Below are positions 1 to 5,232 of a stretch of DNA of 5,475 nucleotides, one piece after another. The notes under the pieces are model-generated. The model was not told where the DNA came from and made no database searches. It worked only from the letters and a program-made list of their open reading frames with translations. The position numbers and the translations under genes were made by a program. Origin of the DNA: Clostridiales bacterium (GTDB lineage: Bacteria; Bacillota; Clostridia; Lachnospirales; WQUN01); NCBI GenBank assembly GCA_031271275.1, contig JAISWA010000144.1, positions 1-5,475 of the forward strand. Reading direction: 5' to 3'. Numbering within the stretch: position 1 is the first letter of the stretch; the number at the start of each line of letters is the position of its first letter.

Positions 1-567
1 ATGGATATCGCGCCGGGCATGGCTGACGGGGCGAGGGTGAATCAAGGCGACCCGGTGATGCGAACCGCGAGGATGGATACCCGTTTTATGATAAAAGCGG
101 CGCTTAACCGGAGCCAAGATTTCATAAGCGTCGGGCAGTCGGCGTCCGTAGCCGTTGAGGATAAGAAGATAAGCGGGGTTGTTGACCGTATTTTTTCCGA
201 AAGCGGCGAGACAATAGCGGTTATCGCGTTTTCAAGCGATTCAAGTTTATACGGCAAGTGGGCGGAAATAACGGTTTCGGGGCCTGTCGCCAGTTCAAAT
301 CAAGTGATTCCCGTCAGCGCGCTGCGCGAAGATAATACCGGCTATTATTTGCTGTATATAGAAGCGGAGGAGCGGTTTTTAGGCTACGATTACTTTGCGC
401 GCATACGCCGCGTTGAAAACGTGGCGGCGCGGGATGCCCATTACGCCGCCATTGAATCCAACGGGTTAAAGGAAGATACTGCCATTGTCATCAACAGCGA
501 TAGGCCGGTGTATGAGGGCGACCGTGTAAGATTAACAGGCGGGGATGATTCCTTTGGCGCGCGGTAG
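1..567 (+). CDS. HlyD/RND-type efflux periplasmic adaptor-like protein, 3' part (5' end outside window)
   Basis: The frame is open from the first base. The ATG at position 1 is probably internal, because the first ~22 residues (APGMADGARVNQGDPVMRTA) read like the second half of a lipoyl/barrel-sandwich domain (a pattern of G-x-V-x-x-G-D-x-x), whose first half would lie upstream. Next come a beta-rich stretch (about residues 28-95) and an adaptor-like C-terminal part: IPVSAL near residue 103, then YYLLYI, a long strand pair, and a closing segment with VYEGDRVRL (about 169-177). This resembles the membrane-proximal domain of membrane-fusion proteins. Such proteins link an inner-membrane transporter to the outside; in Gram-positives they accompany MacB-type ABC exporters. 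The neighbour overlaps by 23 bases and is a MacB-like permease, which supports an export role. No substrate can be inferred. The family call rests on pattern only, with no catalytic residues to check. Confidence 0.6.
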   Translation: MDIAPGMADGARVNQGDPVMRTARMDTRFMIKAALNRSQDFISVGQSASVAVEDKKISGVVDRIFSESGETIAVIAFSSDSSLYGKWAEITVSGPVASSNQVIPVSALREDNTGYYLLYIEAEERFLGYDYFARIRRVENVAARDAHYAAIESNGLKEDTAIVINSDRPVYEGDRVRLTGGDDSFGAR

Positions 568-1594
568 ACAGGGGATCGCGTTTGTCGCGTTCAACATGCT
601 GCTGATACTCGGCGGTTTGTGCGCGGGTTTGTATGTTAGCCGGGCGGCGGGGCAATATTTCGCCAAGGGCGTTTTGTTTGCCGCGCCAAATGACAATGGG
701 GAACAAAGCCGTTTTGTTTTGGCGGATATCCGGGCGGCTCGGGAAAACTTCCCCGTCCTGTCGCCGGAAGGCAGGGGCGCTTTAACGATTAAAGCCAATC
801 AGCGGGAGTTGAATACGCCGGTAACCTATTGCGACGCGGATTATTTTAGCATTCATTTTATGGATTTCATTGAAGGCGCGCCCTGGTTCGCGGAAGATCA
901 GGAAGCGCCTTTGGTTATATTAAACGAATCTTTGGCGTGGTATTTATTTGGCGGGGGATTCGTAACGGGAATGACGGTGGAAATGGAAGGCGCGCTTTAT
1001 CGCATAACCGGAGTAGTGCGACAAGACGGCGCGCCGCAAGACAGCTACAGGGCATGGCTGCCGTTTAATGCCGCGCGGCGGAATGTTTTAACGGGTTTAT
1101 ACTACAAGCCCGATGCGTATAACCCTGTTGACGCTTATGCGGATGTCCGGCGGATGCTCAGCCACTTAAACCGCGAGGACTATACCGTCACGGATATCAA
1201 CCGTTATGTTGGTAATATGGATATACGCCTTAAAGTTTTACTTACGATGACATGGGCGTATGTCTTATTTTTTTTATTAAGGGGACGGGTGAAACGCAAA
1301 AAAACAAAATGGCTGTATCCCGCCGCCGTGGCGGCGGTTGCGCTTCTTATGGTTCCGAACGCGCTTGATATTGTAAATTGGCTTATGGATTTACCGGATT
1401 TGAAAGCCGACCTGTTTGCGGTTATAAGTAACGCGCATACGCTGACGTTGGAATCGTCTTTACCCTATAGCTTGCAAAAAATCTGCCGGTATAACCGCTG
1501 CGCAAATTACGCGTGCGTGATGAGTTTGTTCGGGTTGATCAATTTGTCTTTCCCGGATTTTATTTTGCACAGCGCCGGGCATATGTTATACTGA
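545..1594 (+). CDS. MacB/FtsX-like ABC transporter permease subunit, atypical C-terminus
   Basis: 349 residues. One N-terminal membrane helix (about 10-31) is followed by a large extracytoplasmic domain. Residues 95-160 match the MacB periplasmic-core pattern: YCDADYFSIHFMDFIEGAPWF, then VILNESLAWYLFGG, a TGMTVEMEG strand and YRITGVVRQDG. A second helix (about 229-246), a basic loop RVKRKKTK and a third helix (about 257-280) follow. A last hydrophobic stretch (about 318-343) is rich in Cys and aromatics and does not resemble the usual final FtsX helix. Start: an in-frame TAA at 533-535 excludes anything further upstream, so ATG 545 is the first possible start. It lies inside the preceding gene with only a weak, too-close GGCGGGG, so coupling to the upstream gene is likely. 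Such permeases couple to an ATPase, which is not seen here. Substrate is unknown. The tail may be diverged or altered by a frameshift; I cannot decide from sequence alone. Confidence 0.6.
   Translation: MIPLARGRQGIAFVAFNMLLILGGLCAGLYVSRAAGQYFAKGVLFAAPNDNGEQSRFVLADIRAARENFPVLSPEGRGALTIKANQRELNTPVTYCDADYFSIHFMDFIEGAPWFAEDQEAPLVILNESLAWYLFGGGFVTGMTVEMEGALYRITGVVRQDGAPQDSYRAWLPFNAARRNVLTGLYYKPDAYNPVDAYADVRRMLSHLNREDYTVTDINRYVGNMDIRLKVLLTMTWAYVLFFLLRGRVKRKKTKWLYPAAVAAVALLMVPNALDIVNWLMDLPDLKADLFAVISNAHTLTLESSLPYSLQKICRYNRCANYACVMSLFGLINLSFPDFILHSAGHMLY
1565..1592 (+). promoter_or_regulatory. Candidate sigma-A promoter with extended -10 for the darA operon
   Basis: TTGCAC (1565-1570, three of six matches to TTGACA), a 16-base spacer, then TGTTATACT (1584-1592), which is an extended -10 (TG-n-TATACT, five of six). 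It lies inside the last codons of the permease gene and would start transcription near 1599, giving an untranslated leader of about 57 bases before darA. Position and the well-formed -10 support it; the -35 is weak. Read-through from the upstream genes is also possible, as no terminator separates them. Confidence 0.5.
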
Positions 1595-1604
1595 GGAACG
1601 AAAA

Positions 1605-1618
1605 GAAACGCGCGTTTC
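1605..1618. repeat. Perfect 14-base palindrome in the darA leader
   Basis: GAAACGCGCGTTTC equals its own reverse complement. It lies just after the predicted transcription start and before the darA Shine-Dalgarno. As RNA it could form a 5-bp stem with a GCGC loop. There is no U-tract behind it, so it is not a terminator. A dimeric regulator site is possible, but chance cannot be excluded in a GC-rich genome. Confidence 0.4.
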
Positions 1619-1644
1619 ATTGCGCAGTGGAAATTTTCCCGTTC

Positions 1645-1652
1645 GAGGAGGA
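1645..1652 (+). promoter_or_regulatory. Strong Shine-Dalgarno deciding the darA start
   Basis: GAGGAGGA ends four bases before ATG 1657. The same frame stays open upstream to an ATG at 1513, but that would add 48 residues with no family counterpart, overlapping the permease gene. The ribosome site and the conserved MKLVLAI beginning fix the start at 1657. Confidence 0.85.
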
Positions 1653-1656
1653 CCTT

Positions 1657-1986
1657 ATGAAACTTGTGTTGGCTATCATCCATGACGAGGACGCGTTCCA
1701 CATTATGGACTTGTTAAGCGAGAAAGGGTTCAGCGTTACAAAGCTTGCCAGCACCGGGGGGTTCCTGCGTGCCGGCAACACGACGCTGATTTGCGGCGTA
1801 ACGGAGGAACGCATCCCCGAGCTGATTGAAATAATAGAAAAGAAATGCAAGAGCCGTAAACAAATTACCTCCGTCAACGCCACGCACATTAACGCGAACG
1901 AAAGTTACGTCCCCTATCCCGTGGAGGTAACGGTGGGCGGCGCGACCATCTTTGTGTTAAACGTGGAGGAATTTAAGAAGGTATAG
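1657..1986 (+). CDS. darA: Cyclic-di-AMP receptor DarA (PstA/YaaQ), PII-like
   Basis: 109 residues, the same length as B. subtilis DarA (YaaQ) and S. aureus PstA. The family is a PII-like homotrimer that binds cyclic di-AMP between subunits in the cytoplasm; its downstream target is still poorly defined. Visible signatures are the beta strand MKLVLAIIHDED, the ligand-loop block TKLASTGGFLRAGNTT (residues 28-43) with the binding-site residues T28, G35, F36, L37 and N41 of the PstA numbering, and the C-terminal block SYVPYPVEVTVGGATIFVL (83-101). The N24-x-R26 pair of S. aureus PstA is G24-x-S26 here, and the GG-x-AD turn before SY is replaced by NATHINANE, so loop details differ. It is the first gene of the compact operon, followed one base later by yaaR. 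The start is fixed by a strong GAGGAGGA. Family assignment is very secure. Confidence 0.96.
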   Translation: MKLVLAIIHDEDAFHIMDLLSEKGFSVTKLASTGGFLRAGNTTLICGVTEERIPELIEIIEKKCKSRKQITSVNATHINANESYVPYPVEVTVGGATIFVLNVEEFKKV

Positions 1987-1987
1987 C

Positions 1988-2428
1988 ATGGATATTAAAA
2001 TTTCCGACGTGTTGGCAGCGCGTTTCAGCGAAGCCGCCGCGGTAAAAGAAAAAGTCGCTCAGGCGGATTTCAGCTTCACCCTTAACAAGCTCAGCGACGA
2101 CGGGCTTGCCGAGCGCCTGAACGGGCTGATCGGCGAGATTACCGTTCAGGGCAAGAAGCTTGCCGAGCACATGGATATCGGCGACATGAAGCACTACAAG
2201 AGCCTGATAACCGATTTTATGAACGAGGTCGTCACCCATTCCCACGAGTTCAGCCGCGAGAATTTTTTGGACAGGCGCGGGCGGCACCGGGTATACGGTA
2301 TCGTGCGGTTGGTGAATCAGGATTTGGACGAACTGGCGCAGGAACTGTTAAAGAAAGAAAAGAACCACATCGCCATTCTGGATAAAACCAACGAAATTCA
2401 AGGTTTGCTTCTCGATTTGATGATATAG
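1988..2428 (+). CDS. yaaR: YaaR family protein (DUF327), function unknown
   Basis: 146 residues, matching the usual YaaR length. It is almost entirely helical and charged, without membrane segments or Cys, so it is cytoplasmic. After a short extended N-terminus (MDIKISDV) come amphipathic helices. The recognisable family core is around residues 70-117: YKSLITDFMNEVVTHSHEF, then DRRGRHRVYGIVRLVNQDLDELA, where the basic R-G-R-H-R turn and the V-N-x-x-L-D-x-L pattern are typical of DUF327. It starts one base after the darA stop, and its AAGAAGG ribosome site (1975-1981) lies inside the end of darA. It sits between the c-di-AMP receptor and the clamp-loader gene, as in B. subtilis. No biochemical role is established for the family; the gene order suggests, but does not show, a link to its neighbours. 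Confidence 0.92.
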   Translation: MDIKISDVLAARFSEAAAVKEKVAQADFSFTLNKLSDDGLAERLNGLIGEITVQGKKLAEHMDIGDMKHYKSLITDFMNEVVTHSHEFSRENFLDRRGRHRVYGIVRLVNQDLDELAQELLKKEKNHIAILDKTNEIQGLLLDLMI

Positions 2429-2441
2429 GCGCTGAGCTGCT

Positions 2442-3458
2442 ATGTTTTTTAAAAATATCACCGGCCACGAAAATATTATCGCGCGGCTGCGTCAGTCACT
2501 TGAAATGGGCGACGTGGGCCACGCGTATATTTTTGAGGGCGAAAAGGGCGTCGGGAAGAAAACGACGGCGCGCGCTTTCGCGAAGGCGCTGCAATGCGAA
2601 ACCTACGGCCCCGGCGCGGCGGCGCGGCGCGGCGATCCGCCTGCGCCCTGCGGCTGCCTTTCCTGCCGCGTCTTTGAAAGTGGGAACCACCCCGACGTCC
2701 ATTTTGTCACGGGTACAAAGGCAAAGAGTATCGGCGTGGACGACGTGCGGGAACAAATCATACGTCCCATGAGCGTAAAGCCGTTCCGGTACCGGTATCA
2801 GGTTTTTATCGTGGATTCCGCCGAAACGATGACCCCCGCCGCGCAGAACGCGCTGCTAAAAACCGTGGAGGAACCCGCGCCTTACGGGGTTTTCATCTTC
2901 CTCGCGTCCTCCGTCCACACGCTGCTGCCCACGGTGCTTTCCCGGTGCGTTACGTACAAGTTTAACCCGCTGCAGGACTGGCAGGTGATAAGCGCGCTGT
3001 CCGCGAGCGGTATTACGGGGGACGACGGGAAACTTTACGCCGCCTTCGCCCGGGGGAATATCGGGAAGGCGCTGCTGTTCGCGGGTTCCGGGGAATTTAC
3101 GGCGCAGCGGGAACTTTCCCTCGACGTCGCGGGGCAGATACGCGGACTGGAAATCAACCCGGCTTTGGCGCTGTTTCCCCGCTTTGAAAAATGGAAGGAC
3201 GCTATCCAACCCCTGCTCGACATGTTATACCTTTGCTACCGGGATATGATCGTGTATAAAAGCACCGGAGATTCCGCCGGGCTGACCCAGCGGGACGCGC
3301 GGCTGTTCGCGTCCGCGGACAGGGCGGCGTTAAAAGAGCTGTGCCAAAGCGCCGACGCGGTTGCGCAGGCAAAGAAAGCCCTGCGGCGGAACGGGAATTT
3401 CCAATTGACGATAGAACTAATGCTGTTGAAATTAACTGGAAGGAAAGTGCTGCAATGA
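2442..3458 (+). CDS. holB: DNA polymerase III subunit delta prime (clamp loader)
   Basis: 338 residues, normal for delta prime. This subunit of the clamp-loader complex helps load the beta sliding clamp on primed DNA. Visible: N-terminal GHENIIARLRQSL and HAYIFEGEKGVGKKT with an intact Walker A-like GEKGVGKKT (33-41); zinc-module cysteines C52, C70, C72, C75; the Walker B-like VFIVDSAETM (121-130); the highly conserved QNALLKTVEEP (135-145); and the SRC motif (167-169) with the arginine finger. The helical collar domain follows from about 210. The zinc module is unusual in spacing (C-x-C-x2-C) and carries a 12-15 residue Gly/Ala/Pro/Arg-rich insert. There is no clear Shine-Dalgarno before ATG 2442, 13 bases after the yaaR stop, so coupling is likely. 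The end overlaps ricT by ATGA. DnaX (tau/gamma) was considered, but length, position and the VDSAE in place of DE-x-H favour delta prime. Confidence 0.95.
   Translation: MFFKNITGHENIIARLRQSLEMGDVGHAYIFEGEKGVGKKTTARAFAKALQCETYGPGAAARRGDPPAPCGCLSCRVFESGNHPDVHFVTGTKAKSIGVDDVREQIIRPMSVKPFRYRYQVFIVDSAETMTPAAQNALLKTVEEPAPYGVFIFLASSVHTLLPTVLSRCVTYKFNPLQDWQVISALSASGITGDDGKLYAAFARGNIGKALLFAGSGEFTAQRELSLDVAGQIRGLEINPALALFPRFEKWKDAIQPLLDMLYLCYRDMIVYKSTGDSAGLTQRDARLFASADRAALKELCQSADAVAQAKKALRRNGNFQLTIELMLLKLTGRKVLQ
3438..3447 (+). promoter_or_regulatory. Shine-Dalgarno deciding the ricT start
   Basis: GGAAGGAAAG lies about 10 bases before ATG 3455, inside the last codons of holB. The reading frame is open upstream to an ATG at 3341, but the extra 38 residues (basic, then acidic, unlike the family) lie wholly within holB. 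The site and the conserved VVGVRFKEVGKIYYFDP beginning fix the start at 3455. Confidence 0.75.
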
Positions 3459-4357
3459 CCGTTGTGGGCGTGCGTTTTAAAGAAGTGGGCAAAATATATT
3501 ATTTCGACCCGGACGGACGGGACATCCCCAAGGACACGCCCGTAATCGTCGAGACGGTGCGCGGCGTGGAATACGGCCACGCGGTGCTTTCCAACCGCGA
3601 GGTCGAGGACGAAAGCATCGTCCCGCCGCTAAAAAAAATCATCCGGCTTGCCACCGCCGAGGACGCCGCCCAGGAAGAAAACAACCGCAAAAAGGAAAAG
3701 GAAGCTTTCGGCATTTGTCAGGAAAAAATTAAAAACCACGGACTGGACATGCATCTGGTGTCGGTGGAGCTGACCTTTGACTTAAATAAGATTATTTTTT
3801 ATTTCACCGCCGACGGGCGCGTGGATTTCCGGGAACTGGTCAAAGATTTGGCGGCGGTGTTCCGCACGCGCATAGAGCTGAGGCAAATCGGCGTGCGGGA
3901 CGAAGCCAAAATTTTAAACGGCATCGGCATCTGCGGGCGGGAGCTTTGCTGCGCGTCCTTCCTCGACGAGTTCCAACCGGTTTCCATCAAAATGGCGAAA
4001 GAGCAGAGCATGGCGCTCAACCCCACGAAGATTTCCGGTATCTGCGGGCGGCTCATGTGCTGTTTAAAATATGAGGAGGAGACTTACGAATTTTTAAACC
4101 AGAACCTTCCCGGCGTGGGGGATTTGGTGCGCACGCCCGACGGCGACGGCGACGTGATATCGGTCAACGTGCTGCGCCAACTCGCGCGGGTAGCGGTGCG
4201 CAAGCGCAAACAGGACGACCCCACCCTGTCCGTGTACGCCATAGAGGAAATCACCATATTGGAGCACCGCCCGCAGCCGGAAGAAGAATTTGAGGAACGC
4301 CCGCGCAGGCATCGCCGGGGAACGCAAGCCGCCAACGCCCCCGAAACCGCGCAGTAG
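3455..4357 (+). CDS. ricT: PSP1 domain regulatory iron-sulfur protein RicT (YaaT)
   Basis: 300 residues. RicT is a member of the RicA-RicF-RicT (Y) complex, which in B. subtilis carries 4Fe-4S clusters and works with RNase Y in mRNA maturation, affecting competence, biofilm formation and sporulation. Visible: N-terminal GVRFKEVGKIYYFDP, the GVEYGHAV strand (37-44), a PSP1 C-terminal domain at about 60-146 ending in RIELRQIGVRDEAK, then two matching cysteine motifs, GICGRELCCASF (C160, C165, C166) and GICGRLMCCLKYE (C197, C202, C203). All six cluster-type cysteines are present. A conserved YEFLNQNLPGVGDLVRTPDG segment follows. The last ~30 residues (EEEFEERPRRHRRG and onwards) are a charged, disordered tail; the protein is somewhat longer than the ~275-residue B. 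subtilis protein. It overlaps holB by ATGA and ends one base before trmN6. YlbF/YmcA partners are not in the window, and the usual downstream yabA is absent. Confidence 0.95.
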   Translation: MTVVGVRFKEVGKIYYFDPDGRDIPKDTPVIVETVRGVEYGHAVLSNREVEDESIVPPLKKIIRLATAEDAAQEENNRKKEKEAFGICQEKIKNHGLDMHLVSVELTFDLNKIIFYFTADGRVDFRELVKDLAAVFRTRIELRQIGVRDEAKILNGIGICGRELCCASFLDEFQPVSIKMAKEQSMALNPTKISGICGRLMCCLKYEEETYEFLNQNLPGVGDLVRTPDGDGDVISVNVLRQLARVAVRKRKQDDPTLSVYAIEEITILEHRPQPEEEFEERPRRHRRGTQAANAPETAQ

Positions 4358-4358
4358 T

Positions 4359-5054
4359 ATGCGGCGTTTTTTACGCCCGCAGGAGCGCCTTGACGATTTG
4401 CAGAACAACGGGCTGCATATCATACAAGACCCGGCGGGCTTTTGTTTTGGCAGCGACGCGGTGTGCCTTACCGATTTCGCCGAGGTGCGCCCCGGGGAAA
4501 GGGTCATGGACTTATGCACCGGCTGCGGGGTGATTCCCATACTGTTGAGCGCGAAGACCAAGGGGAAATTTTTTACCGGTTTGGAAATCCAACCGGAAAT
4601 CGCGGATATGGCACAGCGCAGCGTACAGATGAACGGCCTGGAGGGGCGCGTCCGTATCGACTGCGGCGATATAAAACAAGCGCCTGAACTTTACGGTTCG
4701 GGCGTTTTTGACGTGGTGACGGTAAACCCGCCCTATTTAAAGGAAGGAAAGCAGCATGAAAACCCCTCTGCGGCGCTTGCCCGGCACGAAATCGCCTGCA
4801 CCCTTGAGGACGTCGCACGCATTTCCGCCCGGCTGCTGCGGTACGGTGGGCGGCTTTATATGGTACACCGACCCCACCGGCTCGCGGATATTTTCTGCGT
4901 ACTGCGCGATTATGATTTAGAGCCGAAGGCGCTGCAGCTTGTTCAGTCCGCGCCGGACAAACCGCCGCCGCTTGCGCTAATCGCGGCGTCGCTCGGCGGG
5001 AAGCCGTGGCTGACGGTAAAAGCGCCGGTAAACGCCGATAACGTAAGGTTTTAA
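4359..5054 (+). CDS. trmN6: tRNA1(Val) (adenine(37)-N6)-methyltransferase homologue (YabB/TrmN6 family)
   Basis: 231 residues, a Rossmann-fold SAM-dependent methyltransferase. The E. coli founder (YfiC/TrmN6) methylates N6 of A37 in tRNA1(Val); the Firmicute YabB branch shares the fold and is annotated by homology, so the exact tRNA target is inferred. Visible: N-terminal RLDDLQNNGLHIIQDP and FCFGSDAVCLTDF (28-40), SAM motif I VMDLCTGCGVIPILLS (49-64), the acidic strand end GLEIQPE (E76), a conserved D104 in CGDI, and the catalytic NPPY (123-126) typical of adenine/glutamine N-methyltransferases, followed by ARHE (141-144), as in this family. The C-terminal half is the usual beta sheet ending KAPVNADNVRF. 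Start: ATG 4359 lies one base after the ricT TAG. The frame is open further up, but that would overlap ricT and add a Pro/Arg-rich stretch. No Shine-Dalgarno is obvious, so coupling is likely. A terminator follows, so this ends the operon. Confidence 0.93.
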   Translation: MRRFLRPQERLDDLQNNGLHIIQDPAGFCFGSDAVCLTDFAEVRPGERVMDLCTGCGVIPILLSAKTKGKFFTGLEIQPEIADMAQRSVQMNGLEGRVRIDCGDIKQAPELYGSGVFDVVTVNPPYLKEGKQHENPSAALARHEIACTLEDVARISARLLRYGGRLYMVHRPHRLADIFCVLRDYDLEPKALQLVQSAPDKPPPLALIAASLGGKPWLTVKAPVNADNVRF

Positions 5055-5078
5055 AACCCTCCCGCCTGTATGCCAAGC

Positions 5079-5125
5079 ACCCCCTGTCCGATATTTCATA
5101 TATTGGTCAAAGGGGGTTTTTATTT
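5079..5125 (+). terminator. Rho-independent terminator after trmN6
   Basis: ACCCCCT (5079-5085) pairs with AGGGGGT (5111-5117). An inner arm CCGATAT pairs with ATATTGG with one G-T pair, around a short TTCAT loop, and a T-rich run TTTTTATTT follows. It lies 24 bases after the trmN6 stop and separates the operon from the collagen-like gene. Confidence 0.85.
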
Positions 5126-5154
5126 CTAAGCCACACCGCCTATATATAACTTGA

Positions 5155-5182
5155 ACACTTATATGACATCCCTCATATGATA
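5155..5182 (+). promoter_or_regulatory. Candidate sigma-K (mother-cell sporulation) promoter
   Basis: AC at 5155-5156 (in context AACA), a 17-base spacer, then CATATGATA (5174-5182) matches the sigma-K consensus AC-N16/17-CATANNNTA at every fixed position. Predicted start is near 5190, about 43 bases before the gene. A sigma-A reading is also possible (TTGAAC at 5151-5156 with TATGAT at 5176-5181, spacing 19, longer than ideal). The sigma-E -35 consensus does not fit. The type of gene downstream favours the sporulation reading. Confidence 0.5.
5161..5178. repeat. Inverted repeat overlapping the -10 of the collagen-like gene
   Basis: ATATGA (5161-5166) and TCATAT (5173-5178) are exact inverted copies separated by six bases, and the right arm extends into the perfect palindrome TCATATGA (5173-5180). 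The right arm covers the candidate -10, where a bound regulator would affect transcription. The arms are short and AT-rich, so chance is a real alternative. Confidence 0.35.
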
Positions 5183-5218
5183 AATTGTCCTAATAATTTT
5201 TATGCAAACCATTTCTGG

Positions 5219-5226
5219 AAAGGAGA
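5219..5226 (+). promoter_or_regulatory. Shine-Dalgarno of the collagen-like gene
   Basis: AAAGGAGA, with AGGAG ending seven bases before ATG 5233 and a T-run as spacer. This is a near-ideal site and, with the open frame to the window edge, it supports the gene start. Confidence 0.85.
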
Positions 5227-5232
5227 TTTTTT

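Noticed and set aside
1629..1640. GGAAATTTTCC near-palindrome before darA
   Set aside because: Very short arms with almost no loop and no T-run; not a terminator, and likely chance.
1513..1656. Upstream extension of darA to the ATG at 1513
   Set aside because: The extra 48 residues have no counterpart in the 109-residue family, overlap the permease gene, and the strong Shine-Dalgarno sits before 1657.
3236..3580. Minus-strand open frame across the holB-ricT junction
   Set aside because: Antisense shadow of two secure genes; no domain or start signal.
4290..4358. Upstream extension of trmN6 to the ATG at 4290
   Set aside because: It lies wholly within the ricT tail and is Pro/Arg-rich; the family-like sequence begins right after ATG 4359.
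4094..4561. Minus-strand open frame opposite the ricT-trmN6 junction
   Set aside because: It crosses two well-supported genes, has no ribosome site or recognisable motif, and is explained by GC-rich codon use.
4573..5076. Long open frame on the minus strand opposite trmN6
   Set aside because: It is Arg/Ala/Pro-rich with no family features, as expected for the antisense of a GC-rich gene; trmN6 motifs are clear on the + strand.
5055..5232. Riboswitch or small RNA in the trmN6-collagen gap
   Set aside because: After the terminator only about 107 AT-rich bases remain, containing the promoter and ribosome site; no conserved riboswitch core was seen. No tRNA or rRNA was recognised anywhere in the window.
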